64,000 nucleotides of DNA, taken from contig NZ_CP037422.1 of assembly GCF_007748175.1 (NCBI RefSeq), positions 6,154,334 through 6,218,333 of the forward strand, given 5' to 3'. The notes under the pieces were generated by a model. That model was given only the letters and a program-made list of their open reading frames with translations. It did no database searches and was not told the DNA's origin. The DNA is from Gimesia aquarii (GTDB lineage Bacteria > Planctomycetota > Planctomycetia > Planctomycetales > Planctomycetaceae). Numbering within the stretch: the stretch's first letter is position 1; the number at the start of each line of letters is the position of its first letter. A program made the position numbers and the translations under genes. Below, piece after piece: positions 56,153 to 64,000 of the stretch.

Positions 56153-57409
56153 TTAACCGGACTGACTTCTTTCTGTTTGACTGAAGAAAAAATGATAAAT
56201 ACCAACCGCTGACAAGATATATAAACTGTATTCCGCAGGCAGACGGTAACGTAACGAACTGACAAATATCAAATGCAGCATGGAAAAGTAAACAATCGGC
56301 CCTAATGTGATCAGCAACAATAAATACTGATCGCGTGAAACCCACGCCCCATAAATGGCAAAGCAGACAACCGGTATAAAAATGATCGAAACGGCAGCCA
56401 TCATCCACCACGACTGAAACTGCGATGCATTCGGCCAAGGCTTCCAGTAGCGTAACAGTTTGGCTCCCATCAATTGGAAGACATGACCAGGGTGCTGTCT
56501 GGCATAGTCGATCGCCCGTTGTGTATAGTGCTGATTCATTTCGTATTCACTCATTGTATCCAATACATTCTCTTGATCAAAAAAAGTCATATCGCTATCA
56601 CCGGTTGCCTGTGCATTCAATCCATCATACAGACTCGGACCTAACCACAGTGTCGTTGGCACAAAGTGACCTGTGACTCGATAATTGCGATATGTCCAGG
56701 GAGCCAGCATGACTGCAAATCCCAGTATCATAAATAGACATCGCTTGATGGCCTCTGTTCGATTCCTTTTTGCGTTCCAGATCAAAGCAACGACAACCAA
56801 GGGAAGAACCAACAACCAGCTAGGTCTGACATAACAGGCTATCGCCAGTGAAATGCCTGCCAGCAGTGACAGCATAATCCCACGAACTCTCTGCTCTTCT
56901 CCAAATTCGATTTTTGATAACTTGGCAAAGACCCATAATGAAAACAGCATTGCTAATGCAAACAGGGTCTCGCTTAAAAACAACACACTAAACCCAGCCA
57001 TCACTGGTGAGACAGCAACTAATGCCGCCACAATCACGCCAGTAACCTCATTGACTAATTCTTTTCCCAGTAAATAAACAACAAAACATGCTACGACACC
57101 CGTCAGTGAGAGAACCAGTCGAACACGAAAATGCTCTTCTCCCAAGACCGACATGGCTCCCGCCAGGAATACAGGAAATCCAGGCATCCGTAGTACACGT
57201 CTTGGTGGTGTATAAATTGTATAGTCTTCGCCATGAAGGATCGTTTGAGCGAGTTTCCAATACCCGTCTGCATCACCTTCAATCACATAGGTACGTCCAG
57301 GTTGCCGATCAAGCTGGCGCTGTACATAAACCGCAATTCCACATCGAATCATTGCGGAGATCAATAAAATGAATAATAATAAGTATTTAAGCCGTTTTTT
57401 TTGCGGCAT
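56153..57409 (-). CDS. Family-39-like (ArnT/PMT) membrane glycosyltransferase
   Basis: A 418-residue membrane protein. The ATG at 57409 with GGGGA about six bases upstream is chosen; the frame reaches back to 57508 but the extra residues are not conserved in type. About ten hydrophobic helices are visible. The first exterior loop, after helix 1, holds YVIEGDADGYWKLAQTIL with the acidic D-A-D-G-Y-W that in GT39/PMT enzymes bears the catalytic Asp. RMPGFPVFLAGAMSVLG and APWTYRNYRVTGHFVPTT are the next conserved blocks (P-W-T-x-R-N-Y is characteristic of the group). Such enzymes move sugars from lipid carriers to protein or lipid acceptors outside the inner membrane. It precedes the AsmA-like gene in a probable two-gene unit. 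Confidence 0.9.
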   Translation of the reverse strand: MPQKKRLKYLLLFILLISAMIRCGIAVYVQRQLDRQPGRTYVIEGDADGYWKLAQTILHGEDYTIYTPPRRVLRMPGFPVFLAGAMSVLGEEHFRVRLVLSLTGVVACFVVYLLGKELVNEVTGVIVAALVAVSPVMAGFSVLFLSETLFALAMLFSLWVFAKLSKIEFGEEQRVRGIMLSLLAGISLAIACYVRPSWLLVLPLVVVALIWNAKRNRTEAIKRCLFMILGFAVMLAPWTYRNYRVTGHFVPTTLWLGPSLYDGLNAQATGDSDMTFFDQENVLDTMSEYEMNQHYTQRAIDYARQHPGHVFQLMGAKLLRYWKPWPNASQFQSWWMMAAVSIIFIPVVCFAIYGAWVSRDQYLLLLITLGPIVYFSMLHLIFVSSLRYRLPAEYSLYILSAVGIYHFFFSQTERSQSG

Positions 57410-57727
57410 TATTTCCCCAGCCACTTTTGAAATGTGGGAATAGTACGACGTCTCGTCTATCAGGGTCAATTCCAATATAACTGCGCACAAATTCAAGGTG
57501 CGAATCATCTCAGATTGACGACCGCTTATTCAAAGATTCTGGAACATCGAACTGAACAAATTACGTAATACATGGAACAAGCATAAAGGGTTTCCCCTCA
57601 TCCAAATGTCCCATATTGACAGAAAAAAGGGATTCTCATAAGGTGCTCACATCTCCTCTCTCAGATCATTATCCCTTCACAAATTAATTCATTTCACGAA
57701 GCCCTATTTTAACGGCTAAGGGAAACT

Positions 57728-59545
57728 ATGCGCTACTTTAAATTCTCAATCCTGACAGGAATCGGTCTGTTTGCGCTGGCCATGTTTTTTCTGTCTCAAT
57801 CGATTCAAGGTTTTCTCGAAGGTAAATCAGACTCTACTGAAACTACGCTGGATGTCGCCCTTTCTGAACCGTCGGACTTTCCCGACCTTAGTCTGGATTT
57901 CCCTGCGGGTACGAATCAAAGTCAAATTGATATAACTGACTCTGAAAAAATTGACCTTCCTTCACAGACATCACTGACACCTTCCGCGATGGTAGCTCAT
58001 TCGAACAACAATCAAACACGTGATCAATTTTTACCAGAAAATTCCCCTCCTCAAATCAATCTTGTTACAGCCTCAAATCAATTAGCTACTGCACCACCTG
58101 CTTTAAATATTCTATTGCTCTCACAAACAACCAGGGAACAACGAACGTCCTTGATTGAAGAATTGCTCCGTGTTGACGCGGAACTGGTTCGACAAATCGC
58201 ATTTAAACCTGCCATTCAACCAACCATATCTGCAACAGATGTCAAAACAGTCCAGCAGATTTCGATGTCGACTCCTGTGCAACAACAGACTGTTTCAGCC
58301 GGCTATACGGTGACTCAACAGCCGAGACCAGATTTTTCCACTCAAGCCCCCTTGGTTCGACAAAAAAATCCCATTCATCTTATAGCCTCTTATCGGGGAG
58401 TCACGATCAAAACCGTCGGTATCCCAATTCAAAGTGGCACTCTGCACCAGACGATCCAGGTCACTCCTGTATTCGGCGATTCAATTTTTCAAGCCTCCAT
58501 ACTCGGAAAAAACAGGGCGGAATTGAAAATCCACTCTGAACTTTCTCTACCAAAAGAAATTCGAATGTCTCCGGAAATGAAGTTATCCCAATTGGGAGAA
58601 TTTCAACCAGCTGAAATCATTAAAATCTCTGGAGCCGGTCTGGTCATTGGATTGAACGGAACGGGAGACCATAGCTATTCAGCAGAAGCCATTAAAGCAT
58701 TGAATTCTTCAGTGAAGACTATGAATATTGATCTCAAAAAGATCAAAAATCCAATTCGTGCTGGCAATCTTGCCAATGTGTCCATCATCGCTTATGTCCC
58801 TAATACGGGCGTTAAGAAAGGGCAGTACCTTGAATGTTACATCACTGCTGTTAACAAAAATGTAGACCTCAGTGGTGGTTATCTCCTGCCAACTGCATTA
58901 CTCGCTGTCGGCTCTCGAAAAATACATGCCGACGCCATGGCAATGGGACCTGTGCTCACAAATCAAAGCCGTATGAAATCACAGGGTATCATCCCCAAAG
59001 GCTCACAGTTCTTAACAAATCTCAAACCAAAATTAATTTCTGACAATGGGATACCTCATCTCAATTTTTTTCTGAGCACCTCTAATAGTCAGCCTCAAAT
59101 CAGTCAATTGATCACTCAAAGAATCAATCAATTTTTACAATCACAACCATCAATCCATTCCAAAGCGATCCTGCGTTCATCCAGCATGATCTCGATATCC
59201 GTTCCCAATTCTAATCAACAACTGGCTCATCAATTAGTATCGCAACTACAGTCACTGCCAATTCCCATACAACCAGTGTCTCCTGCAAATCAGTCCCCCG
59301 AAGTGGTCATCGATTTTGCAAAATCTAAAATTCAAACCAGAGGAAATGTGCTTCTCGATCCAGCGAAACTGGAATACAGCGACTTCGTTTTGGAAATTAC
59401 TCCCTTGCCCTCTTCGACAACGTGTCGCCTGAATGATCTTTTGGCTTTAATGCATCATTTGCAAATCCCCAAGCCCAAACAAATGACTTTTGTACGAGAA
59501 CTTCAACAACAGGGAAAAATTAAAGCCACTTATCGCGCGCGATAA
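57728..59545 (+). CDS. Flagellar P-ring protein FlgI-like, with long N-terminal extension
   Basis: A 605-residue protein with AAGGGA before its ATG. One hydrophobic helix (residues 7-25) anchors or exports it. Residues 30-290 are Gln/Ser/Thr/Pro-rich, largely disordered, with no counterpart in FlgI. From about residue 300 it follows FlgI: ISGAGLVIGLNGTGDHSYSAEA, NPIRAGNLANVSIIAYVPNTGVKKGQYLECYI, VDLSGGYLLPTALLA, then AMGPVLTNQS, and the C-terminus RLNDLLALMHHLQIPKPKQMTFVRELQQQGKI matches the FlgI end (L-x-D-L-V-x-A-L-x-x-L-G-V-x-P). FlgI normally forms the flagellar P-ring, but no other flagellar gene is in the window, so the role here is uncertain. It may be a secretin-like or periplasmic ring protein. 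Confidence 0.85.
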   Translation: MRYFKFSILTGIGLFALAMFFLSQSIQGFLEGKSDSTETTLDVALSEPSDFPDLSLDFPAGTNQSQIDITDSEKIDLPSQTSLTPSAMVAHSNNNQTRDQFLPENSPPQINLVTASNQLATAPPALNILLLSQTTREQRTSLIEELLRVDAELVRQIAFKPAIQPTISATDVKTVQQISMSTPVQQQTVSAGYTVTQQPRPDFSTQAPLVRQKNPIHLIASYRGVTIKTVGIPIQSGTLHQTIQVTPVFGDSIFQASILGKNRAELKIHSELSLPKEIRMSPEMKLSQLGEFQPAEIIKISGAGLVIGLNGTGDHSYSAEAIKALNSSVKTMNIDLKKIKNPIRAGNLANVSIIAYVPNTGVKKGQYLECYITAVNKNVDLSGGYLLPTALLAVGSRKIHADAMAMGPVLTNQSRMKSQGIIPKGSQFLTNLKPKLISDNGIPHLNFFLSTSNSQPQISQLITQRINQFLQSQPSIHSKAILRSSSMISISVPNSNQQLAHQLVSQLQSLPIPIQPVSPANQSPEVVIDFAKSKIQTRGNVLLDPAKLEYSDFVLEITPLPSSTTCRLNDLLALMHHLQIPKPKQMTFVRELQQQGKIKATYRAR

Positions 59546-59697
59546 TCTATCACTTGTTTCCGTTTCTTGCATCTGATTCTTGCATCTGACAAAATGAATC
59601 TGTGACTCACAATTCTTATCTCATCCCATATTGGAATGAGTTTAAATTACAGACAAATTGACTGACTGTTATTTTTCTTAATCAATCAGATGCGCCC

Positions 59698-60534
59698 ATG
59701 TTCTCTGAACTTTCAGAATTACAGATCCTGTCGATCATCTACCGCATCTTACCCATTGGACTGTTAGCACTGTTTTGGGTCTGGGAAAGTTGGGCTGCCT
59801 TTAAACCAGTCAAAACCAAAACAAGATATCAACACGCGTTTCATAATATCGTTTTAGCAATTCTGAATCCCTTGCTTCTGGGGTTATTGTTTGGTACTTC
59901 CATCGAAGTCGTCTCACAATGGTCTCTGGATCACCATTGGGGGCTGCTTAATCAATCCTCTCTCGGAATCATCTGGAAGACGATCATAGCGGTGCTCCTT
60001 TTGGATGTCTGGACATTCTGTTGGCATTGGATGAACCACCGCATCCCCTTCTTCTGGCGGTTCCATCGTATGCATCACAGTGACCCTTATATGGATGTTT
60101 CAACGGCGACCCGCTTTCATTGGGGAGAGTTATTTTTTTCGACTCTGTTTCGTCTTTTACTCATTCCACTTCTCGGCTTACAAGCCTGGCAATTCATTTT
60201 CTATGGCTTGCTGGTGTTCTTATCCACTCAATTTCATCACGCCAACATTTCGATTGGCAAAGTAGATCGTATTTTGAGGTGGATTTTCGTGACTCCTGAT
60301 ATGCATAAAATACATCACTCTCAATTGCCCGAAGAAACCAACTCCAATTATTCAACCGTCTTTTCGATCTGGGATCGCCTCGCTGGTACATTTCGCATGC
60401 GTCATGATCTTGAAAACATTCGCTTCGGCTTGAGTGACTATGAACAGTGGCACTGGCAAACTCTATTCGGAATGTGGAAAACTCCATTCTTGAGCAAGAA
60501 ACCAAAAACACAAGACCAAGATCATAAAAAATAA
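59698..60534 (+). CDS. Fatty acid hydroxylase / sterol desaturase superfamily protein
   Basis: A 278-residue membrane protein with about five hydrophobic helices. It carries the three histidine motifs that bind the di-iron centre: HWMNH, WRFHRMHHSD (H-x-x-H-H) and DMHKIHHSQ (H-x-x-H-H), plus FHHAN before the last. The spacing matches SUR2/ERG3-type hydroxylases and desaturases (FA_hydroxylase), which use oxygen to hydroxylate or desaturate a lipid. The C-terminal NYSTVFSIWDRLAGTF is a very strong family marker. In planctomycetes such proteins are likely to act on sterols, hopanoids or fatty acids; the substrate is not shown. Monocistronic; followed by a 900-base stretch with no gene. Confidence 0.92.
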   Translation: MFSELSELQILSIIYRILPIGLLALFWVWESWAAFKPVKTKTRYQHAFHNIVLAILNPLLLGLLFGTSIEVVSQWSLDHHWGLLNQSSLGIIWKTIIAVLLLDVWTFCWHWMNHRIPFFWRFHRMHHSDPYMDVSTATRFHWGELFFSTLFRLLLIPLLGLQAWQFIFYGLLVFLSTQFHHANISIGKVDRILRWIFVTPDMHKIHHSQLPEETNSNYSTVFSIWDRLAGTFRMRHDLENIRFGLSDYEQWHWQTLFGMWKTPFLSKKPKTQDQDHKK

Positions 60535-61436
60535 ATCGCCATGGTTAGCGCTGTTCATCTTACTTCGCTAATCAATCCAGAAAACAAACAAACTTGACCG
60601 TATCTTGCCAATTAAAACACGAATTTTATCGCTGAAAACAAAGCACTTTTTCAGATCTTGACTCAGCCGTTTCCTTTCCTAAACTAACTCACTTGCGTCG
60701 CGCGCGCGTGGGAAATTTTTTCTGATAGGAAACACTTCAGCAGGTGCCAAAGAAAGCAGTATAAAACCCGCTATGTTTACGGCATTTTGAGTCTCTTCAG
60801 CTAAAGTAGTTCCAGATGAGTACTATTCATCACGCACCTCAAATCATCAAAATACTGCGAATTAATGCCTCGATTGTCACAAACTCAGACATTAACGCGC
60901 ATAAACATCTTCACGATGATCACTATTGCTTTCTCCCCAGCAACAAATCAAAGCGATGAAATAATTGCTACCAGTGTGTAACCTACCTGAGCGGAATGGC
61001 GCCAGCCACCGGTCCAATAGATCTAAGTAACAATACACTCATAGCAGAACCAATTTGTGCTCCCAGATTGTATCGGGTATGATCGTATCAACCTAAGATA
61101 AACATTAAGAAGCAATGTGTCTTTTTCATACACAAACGATGTTCCTGCCTTATCGTGCCAATTTCTATCGACCATTTTGAACGTCTGTATTGAATGGTTG
61201 TGTTTCTGTTACCTTGTCTCGAAAAATCGAATACCTATAATTCAATATCAGACATTGATTAAACGAGAGAAGTCGATGATCTCTATCAATCCTCTGTGTT
61301 CCCCATTTGTGATAGGCTAAGATTCTCCCATAAAATCTAAAATCAGACTTTCAAAATACTCACCCCCAAGTAACGTTAAAAACATCTATTTGTACTATCA
61401 GCTTTGAAAATGATCCAACATTAAGGAGTCCAACAA
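60535..61436. other. Long intergenic stretch without recognisable gene
   Basis: About 900 bases of A/T-rich sequence. It holds a GCGCGCG pocket near 60697-60706, a 47-codon frame at 60816-60959 that begins at ATG but lacks a ribosome site, and a 67-codon frame at 61117-61320 with no clear protein character. No strong hairpin. AAGGAG at about 61422-61427 is the ribosome site of the gene that follows. Confidence 0.4.
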
Positions 61437-63443
61437 ATGGACATTTGCCGTATTGGGGCACTCATTCTGCTAGCTGCCTGTGGAATTACTAATATCACAG
61501 GCACTTTAGAAGCTGCAGAGAAGTCGATCGTCATCGATCGTGAATCACACGAGATAAAAGGCAAACTCTCGTATCAAAAAACGTTTTCTGCCAGGAACAA
61601 TCCGACCGAGTTCACACTCCTCTTGGAGCAAGATCTAGAGAAACAAAGCTCGGGTGGGTATTGGATCGTCAACCTCAATGGTAACACGCTTGGACGACTT
61701 GAAGCACACACTCCCCAGATCGGTTCGAACAAAAAACACGATGGATTTCATCGAATCGGTTTCGCTGTCCCTCCCAATGTTCTCAAAGAGGGTGAGAACA
61801 CACTGGCAGTGACTGGTCGAGGACAGCCAGCAGTGTTACGCAATTTCGAATTGCATCCCCAACCCTTAAAACAGACGCTTCAGCTGGAAACGATTTCCGT
61901 GAAAGTAAACACGGAAGAGGGACAGGCTGTCCCCGCGCGCATTACCATCGTGAATCATCTGGGACAACTCGCAAAACTCTATAACGTACGCAGGCCAACA
62001 AACGCAGTGCGGCCCGGTATTCTCTACACACTGGGAACCGGTGAGTCATTTGATTTGCCGCCGGGAAAGTACACGCTCTATGCAACGCGCGGGATGGAAT
62101 GGGGAGTGGCCAAGCAGCCAATTGTAGTCGAAAGCCTAAAGCCTCAGAGTCACACATTAGTGATTTCACGCGAAGTCGACACAACAGGTTTTGTTGCCTG
62201 TGATAGCCATATTCATACTTTACCTGGTAGTGGCCATGGAAATGCCACATACGCCGAACGCATGATTACAATTGCCGGCGAAGGAATTGAAGTCGCTATT
62301 GCCACCGATCACAATCACATATCCGATTACACGCCATATCAAAAACAATCGGGCACTAACGCTCATTTCCACGCAATCTCCGGCGATGAAGTCACAACTC
62401 ATAATGGTCATTTTACCGCGTTTCCACTCGACCCCTCAAAAGCAGTTCCCGGAGGTGTGAAAGGCCGCAATCCACTCTTTCTGAAAAAAGAAGACTGGTC
62501 TGAGCTGATCGCCGATATGCGAAACAAAGGGGCCGAAGTCGTAATTCTGAATCATCCCTATTGGCCCACGATACCGAAAGGCCCCTTCGGTCGATTTCGC
62601 TTTAGCCGTAGCACAGGTAGTCGGATTGATGGACCTGCATTTAACTTCGACGGCTTTGAAGTCGCACAGCCTGCAAATGAAACCCCTGATTTTTTCTACG
62701 CCCTCGAAGATTGGATGACATTACTGAATCGGGGATTGCGACTCACGGCTGTAGGCGCCACTGATTCTCACACAGTCAATGACCCGGTCGGACAAGCACG
62801 AACGTATCTCAAGAGTCACATGGATGACGTTTCTCAAATCGATCGCAAAGAGGTTTATCGCGCATTCACAGAAGGGCGCGCGTCAGTGGCAGCGGGCATT
62901 TTTGCAAATTTGACTCTAGCCAAACAGTACAACATGGGAGACCTTGTTCCAGCCACAACAGTGACTGAGCATCGTGATAACCAGAAATTCACTGCCAGTT
63001 TACGAGTCGCCGCACCTTCTTGGGTCCGTCCTCGTGAAGCCATGATCTACGTGAATGGGAAACAAGTTGCACACAAAAATATTGATTCGAAAATGAATCA
63101 GCCCACCAATCAAACGCTCACATTCTTACTTGATTTACCTGCTCATGACGCACACATCATAGCATTTGTCTTGGGAGACGGCATCACATTACCCGGTTGG
63201 ACAACCTACGGCAAAGCGACACAAGCAATCACAAACCCAATTTACCTGGACGTCAATGGAGACAAAAAATATAGCGCACCTCGCGATACTGCCAAGAGAC
63301 TGATCACAAAATTTGCAAGCCAGGATACAAAACTCACACCGGCTCAGCAAAAAACGTTGCTTGACTCAGAAACGGTTAAGGCAGATTCAACCGTACTCCT
63401 GCATGTCAAAGATCTACTCAAGCAGACTTCTGATCGGAAATAA
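61437..63443 (+). CDS. Exported CehA/McbA-type metallohydrolase (PHP domain)
   Basis: A 668-residue protein with AAGGAG before the ATG and a signal peptide (residues 1-27, near EAAEKS). A beta-sandwich region of about 220 residues leads to the PHP-type metal-binding domain: VACDSHIHTLPGSGHGNA (near residues 252-269), IATDHNHISDY, ISGDEVTTHNGHFTAFPL, VVILNHPYWP and TAVGATDSHTVND. These His/Asp residues are those that coordinate two or three metals in CehA/McbA and PHP phosphoesterases. McbA-type enzymes hydrolyse carbamate or phosphoester bonds; the natural substrate here is not known. The C-terminal 170 residues are beta-rich. It converges with the edge gene through the terminator at 63493-63522. 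Confidence 0.92.
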   Translation: MDICRIGALILLAACGITNITGTLEAAEKSIVIDRESHEIKGKLSYQKTFSARNNPTEFTLLLEQDLEKQSSGGYWIVNLNGNTLGRLEAHTPQIGSNKKHDGFHRIGFAVPPNVLKEGENTLAVTGRGQPAVLRNFELHPQPLKQTLQLETISVKVNTEEGQAVPARITIVNHLGQLAKLYNVRRPTNAVRPGILYTLGTGESFDLPPGKYTLYATRGMEWGVAKQPIVVESLKPQSHTLVISREVDTTGFVACDSHIHTLPGSGHGNATYAERMITIAGEGIEVAIATDHNHISDYTPYQKQSGTNAHFHAISGDEVTTHNGHFTAFPLDPSKAVPGGVKGRNPLFLKKEDWSELIADMRNKGAEVVILNHPYWPTIPKGPFGRFRFSRSTGSRIDGPAFNFDGFEVAQPANETPDFFYALEDWMTLLNRGLRLTAVGATDSHTVNDPVGQARTYLKSHMDDVSQIDRKEVYRAFTEGRASVAAGIFANLTLAKQYNMGDLVPATTVTEHRDNQKFTASLRVAAPSWVRPREAMIYVNGKQVAHKNIDSKMNQPTNQTLTFLLDLPAHDAHIIAFVLGDGITLPGWTTYGKATQAITNPIYLDVNGDKKYSAPRDTAKRLITKFASQDTKLTPAQQKTLLDSETVKADSTVLLHVKDLLKQTSDRK

Positions 63444-63492
63444 TTCCAGATATGAATGTATGCCTTTAGTGAAACAAGTGATCAAAGCAAAG

Positions 63493-63522
63493 CCCCCTGA
63501 TTTGATTAATCGAACCAGGGGG
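63493..63522. terminator. Bidirectional terminator between convergent genes
   Basis: CCCCCTG at 63493-63499 and CAGGGGG at 63516-63522 form a 7-bp G/C stem with a 16-base loop. It lies between stops at 63443 (rightward) and 63547 (leftward); TCTTGTT follows on the plus strand and a short T-rich stretch on the minus strand. Confidence 0.75.
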
Positions 63523-63546
63523 TCTTGTTCTCAATTGAAATCCCAA

Positions 63547-64000
63547 TCAAATTACAAACGGCTGAGCTGTTTGCCACTTGTTCTCGGCAAGCCATTTCTT
63601 GGCCGTCGGCATTGATGCATAAACGATTCGGTTACCGTCTCGGATGACCTGTCCGGAAAACCGCCCCGGTTGGATCGTTTCAATCGTCAGGCCTTCAGTT
63701 GATTCGTCATATGTTAGATTCAACTGTTCGTCGAGTAATTCACGTACGGTCGACTTAGCCCGCTCGTCTTCCTGATTTGCGATCTCAGCGATCAACGACT
63801 CCAGTTCATCCAGTGAACTGATTTCATCCGGTAGCATCGTCTTTGATGTCGGCACTACTGGATAGGGTCCCTTTTGCTGAGCAACGCGAATCGCCAATGA
63901 ACCATAGCACTCTCGGATTAAGCATGGCCAAACACTCTGCCAGTACGCATGCGAAGGAGCTCGCTCGATTCCGACCACTTGATCATCGACTAAAATGATC
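63547..64000 (-). CDS. Unrecognised protein, 5' end cut by window edge
   Basis: A leftward reading frame that is still open at the right edge, so its start lies beyond 64000; a GTG at 63978 is the first internal start in the window. It reads IILVDDQVVGIERAPSHAYW, then VWPCLIRECYGSLAIRVAQQK, a Glu-rich helix (SSLDELESLIAEIANQEDER) and a final RDGNRIVYASMPTAKKWLAENK. The last part, with a strand and a helix around the Met-Pro, looks like a small regulatory or adaptor domain. I do not recognise a family. It is separated from the CehA-type gene by a shared terminator. Confidence 0.7.
   Translation of the reverse strand, partial: IILVDDQVVGIERAPSHAYWQSVWPCLIRECYGSLAIRVAQQKGPYPVVPTSKTMLPDEISSLDELESLIAEIANQEDERAKSTVRELLDEQLNLTYDESTEGLTIETIQPGRFSGQVIRDGNRIVYASMPTAKKWLAENKWQTAQPFVI

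Noticed and set aside
60816..60959. 47-codon frame beginning at ATG in the 900-base gap
   Set aside because: No ribosome site and an unusual His/Asn/Ile-rich composition; cannot be told apart from chance.
61117..61320. 67-codon frame upstream of the CehA-type gene
   Set aside because: No ribosome site and Cys/Ser/Ile-rich translation typical of non-coding A/T-rich DNA.

Overview
This 64 kb window looks like a chromosomal piece of a planctomycete, of the Planctomyces/Gimesia type; the genus is only an inference. The supporting marks are three prepilin-like DUF1559 proteins with the H-X9-DG C-terminal motif, each followed by a small carboxypeptidase-regulatory-like lipoprotein. There is also a Tat-exported DUF1501 protein, a Cys-type sulfatase, planctomycete-style esterases and PQQ propellers, and a giant surface protein whose N-terminus carries the planctomycetal LEDRTLL export motif. 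I see no tRNA, rRNA, CRISPR array, transposase or phage gene.

Left end (1-6.6 kb): a truncated small exported peptide and an alpha/alpha-toroid-like lipoprotein (204-1355), a degenerate DUF1559 protein, a four-repeat PepSY-like protein and an apparently exported guanine-deaminase-like enzyme, then a second copy of the toroid lipoprotein (4694-5890) and an HdeD/DUF308 membrane protein. 7-10.1 kb: two DUF1559-lipoprotein modules converge on one shared terminator. 10.4-21.1 kb: two exported alpha/beta hydrolases, a Tat-type FAD oxidoreductase, a cyclopropane-fatty-acid-synthase plus geranylgeranyl-reductase-like pair, a solitary DUF1501 protein and RecQ.

21.4-29.7 kb: a third DUF1559-lipoprotein module, extended by a DUF3386 protein and a DUF4198-like/Kelch fusion. 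It is followed by a TPR protein, a PQQ propeller, a GNAT acetyltransferase, a small membrane protein and a TfoX C-terminal-like protein. 29.8-43.9 kb is one gene for a 4714-residue protein: an export motif, parallel beta-helix and repetitive beta regions, RTX-like repeats, five golvesin-like domains alternating with four HYDIN/choice-of-anchor-D-like domains, and a terminal matrixin-like protease.

44.5-64 kb: a small lipoprotein, a TPR lipoprotein, a PA0069-type radical SAM protein nose-to-nose with an MtfA-like peptidase, and a sulfatase. Three TadE/TadG-like minor pilins follow, then a newly read 57-residue membrane peptide, a 1103-residue AsmA-like protein, a family-39-like glycosyltransferase and an orphan FlgI-like protein. 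The window ends with a fatty acid hydroxylase, a PHP-domain CehA/McbA-type hydrolase and a gene cut by the right edge.

The overall theme is envelope biology: exported hydrolases, lipoproteins, pseudopilins, membrane-lipid modification and a giant adhesin/protease. No single long operon links them. Most genes are in units of one to four, and strong hairpin terminators separate several. All functions are read from motifs by eye; no database search was run.
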